Assembly (NCBI RefSeq): GCF_024721305.1
Contig: NZ_JAMXOD010000010.1
Span: 54,522 to 118,521 of the forward strand
Direction: 5' to 3'
Length of the DNA stretch: 64,000 nucleotides
DNA from: Aequitasia blattaphilus
GTDB lineage: Bacteria > Bacillota > Clostridia > Lachnospirales > Lachnospiraceae
Shown here: positions 62,709 through 64,000 of the stretch, piece by piece
Layout: every line of letters starts with the position of its first letter
Numbering within the stretch: position 1 is the first letter of the stretch
The notes under the pieces: model-generated
What the model was told of the DNA's origin: nothing
Seen by the model: the letters and a program-made list of their open reading frames with translations, nothing else
Databases searched by the model: none
Program-made: the position numbers and the translations under genes

Positions 62709-63797
62709 ATGGGAAAGAAACCGAAGTATGTAGAGATTGTCGATTGGATAAGAAGTCAAATCGATAGTGGAGAATTGAAACATGGAGATCGTATTGCATC
62801 TGAAAATGAATTGATGTCTAAGTTTCAGGTAAGCAGACAAACGGTACGACATGCCCTTTCTGTTCTAGTGGGTCAACAAACCCTGGAAAAAAAACAAGGA
62901 AGTGGAACTTATGTATCTCTTCCAGAAATGCAAGGAACAAACCAAAGAATTCGAACGAAACGAATAGGAGTAGTTACAACGTATGTAAATGATTATATTT
63001 TTTCTCCAATTATACAATCGATTGAAGAAGTTCTGTCGGAGACGGACTATACGATGCATCTTTCTTTTACCTATAATTCCATTACGAAAGAAAGAGAAAT
63101 ACTGGAAGGTTTTTGTGAAACTATGAATGTAGACGGAATCATTGCAGAACCAACAAAAAGCAATTTACCAAACCCAAACATCCCTCTTTTTAAGGAACTG
63201 CAAGATAAAGGAATTCCGATTTTACAGCTAAATAGTTATTATAATAATCTGGATGCCCCTCATGTAAGTGTCAATGATAAAATGACAGCTAAAATTGTAA
63301 CAGAGTATCTAATTCATCAAGGCCATAAGAACATTGCTGGAATATTTAAAAGTGATGATGGTCAGGGCGGCCGGCGCTATCTAGGCTATATGGAGGCTTT
63401 AATGGAGGCTGGCATTTCCGTTAAGGACAGTCGTATCTCATGGATTGATACGGAAGATTTAAGAGGCGGATTAGACGGCTTGATACAGGCATTTAAAAGA
63501 AGTGAAGGCTGTAGTGCCTGTGTTTGTTACAATGATGAAGTAGCGGAGAAGATTTTAAATCTTTGTCAAATGTATAATGTCTCTGTGCCTGAGGAAATTT
63601 CTGTTGTTGGTATTGATAATTCAAATAGCGCAAAATATACGCTTCCCCCCCTTACCAGTGCCAACAATCCAGTAAAGGATGTAGGGAAATATGCAGCCCA
63701 GGGAATTCTTCAAATGATTGAAGGAGAAAAGATAGATAGTGTGGAACTGGACTCTGAAATTGTTGAGAGAGAGTCTGTAAAAAGGATGGAGATTTAG
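62709..63797 (+). CDS. araR: AraR-type repressor (GntR HTH with LacI-type effector domain)
   Basis: A 362-residue regulator with an N-terminal GntR winged helix ([35 protein letters not shown]) and a C-terminal LacI/GalR-like ligand-binding domain (~75-360). This chimera is characteristic of AraR, which releases ATTTGTACGTACAAAT-like operators on binding L-arabinose. Such sites lie upstream of araD and possibly the binding-protein gene. AGAAGGGG precedes the ATG. Confidence 0.9.
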   Translation: MGKKPKYVEIVDWIRSQIDSGELKHGDRIASENELMSKFQVSRQTVRHALSVLVGQQTLEKKQGSGTYVSLPEMQGTNQRIRTKRIGVVTTYVNDYIFSPIIQSIEEVLSETDYTMHLSFTYNSITKEREILEGFCETMNVDGIIAEPTKSNLPNPNIPLFKELQDKGIPILQLNSYYNNLDAPHVSVNDKMTAKIVTEYLIHQGHKNIAGIFKSDDGQGGRRYLGYMEALMEAGISVKDSRISWIDTEDLRGGLDGLIQAFKRSEGCSACVCYNDEVAEKILNLCQMYNVSVPEEISVVGIDNSNSAKYTLPPLTSANNPVKDVGKYAAQGILQMIEGEKIDSVELDSEIVERESVKRMEI

Positions 63798-63798
63798 A

Positions 63799-64000
63799 AT
63801 GGACAATAGAAAATTACAAATTGAAAGTGGAAAAGTATCCCTGGGAATCGAATTCGGTTCCACAAGAATCAAAGCAGTTCTAATTGATCAAAAAGCAACT
63901 CCCTTAGCCTCAGGAAGCTATGAGTGGGAAAATCAATTGGTGGACGGCCTTTGGACCTATAGTCTGGAGGAAATCCATAAAGGGTTACAGGAAAGCTACC
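63799..64000 (+). CDS. FGGY-family carbohydrate kinase, N-terminal part (3' end outside window)
   Basis: Only the first 67 codons are present. The ATPase phosphate-1 motif [16 protein letters not shown] is typical of FGGY kinases (ribulokinase, xylulokinase). It starts 2 nt after araR. In context it most likely supplies L-ribulokinase activity, since no other araB is visible, but the substrate-specific part lies outside the window. Confidence 0.88.
   Translation, partial: MDNRKLQIESGKVSLGIEFGSTRIKAVLIDQKATPLASGSYEWENQLVDGLWTYSLEEIHKGLQESY

Overview
The window looks like a chromosomal segment of an anaerobic, low-GC Firmicute, most likely a gut Lachnospiraceae-type Clostridium. This is inferred from gene content: a selenium-dependent molybdenum hydroxylase (purine/urate) cluster, SipW/TasA-like surface proteins, class B sortase, a Clostridia-type Tad pilus locus with DUF5702/DUF6382-like genes, and AraR-type arabinose control. 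No phage structural genes, tRNA, rRNA or CRISPR array were seen.

Layout. (1) 1-14877: purine/urate catabolism. ssnA (3' end), ygfK, a fused selenium-dependent xanthine dehydrogenase, a hydantoinase/dihydropyrimidinase, and the maturation genes yqeC and yqeB run rightward. They end in a long two-way terminator facing a membrane protein and a YheO-like regulator on the minus strand. A second, three-subunit molybdenum hydroxylase (xdhA-xdhB-xdhC) and a convergent MocA-like cytidylyltransferase close the block. (2) 15113-16284: a tyrosine recombinase followed by a 223-bp segment bounded by exact 24-bp inverted repeats. The segment carries a near-consensus promoter and a terminator, both pointing away from the downstream operon in this assembly. 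I read this as an invertible ON/OFF switch, drawn here in OFF. (3) 16285-34299: one long co-directional surface operon: NlpC/P60 protein, PRC-barrel protein, three DivIVA-like proteins, SipW-type signal peptidase, TasA-like Big2 protein, then a complete diversity-generating retroelement (DGR: target gene with variable repeat VR, avd, template repeat TR, reverse transcriptase), a giant isopeptide-type pilin/adhesin, sortase B, a LytTR regulator with a degenerate receiver, and four further envelope proteins. (4) 34429-42855: MacB-like ABC/adaptor operon, ABC-2 exporter and an OmpR-type two-component system. (5) 42913-50951: Tad (type IVc) pilus operon including a short Flp pilin gene. (6) 50987-52041: rhomboid protease and HIT protein. 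(7) 52174-56143: a second, paralogous copy of the four-gene MacB-like operon. (8) 56234-64000: arabinose operon (araD, araA, sugar ABC importer, araR, start of a FGGY kinase).

The most interesting system is the combination of blocks 2 and 3. A recombinase-driven invertible promoter appears to decide whether a surface-fibre operon is expressed. Inside that operon a DGR hypermutates the C-terminal ligand-binding domain of an exported protein. Between TR and VR, 19 of 22 substitutions fall on template adenines, and VR is one AAT-type codon longer than TR. Cells could thus switch the structure on or off and, independently, diversify its binding face.
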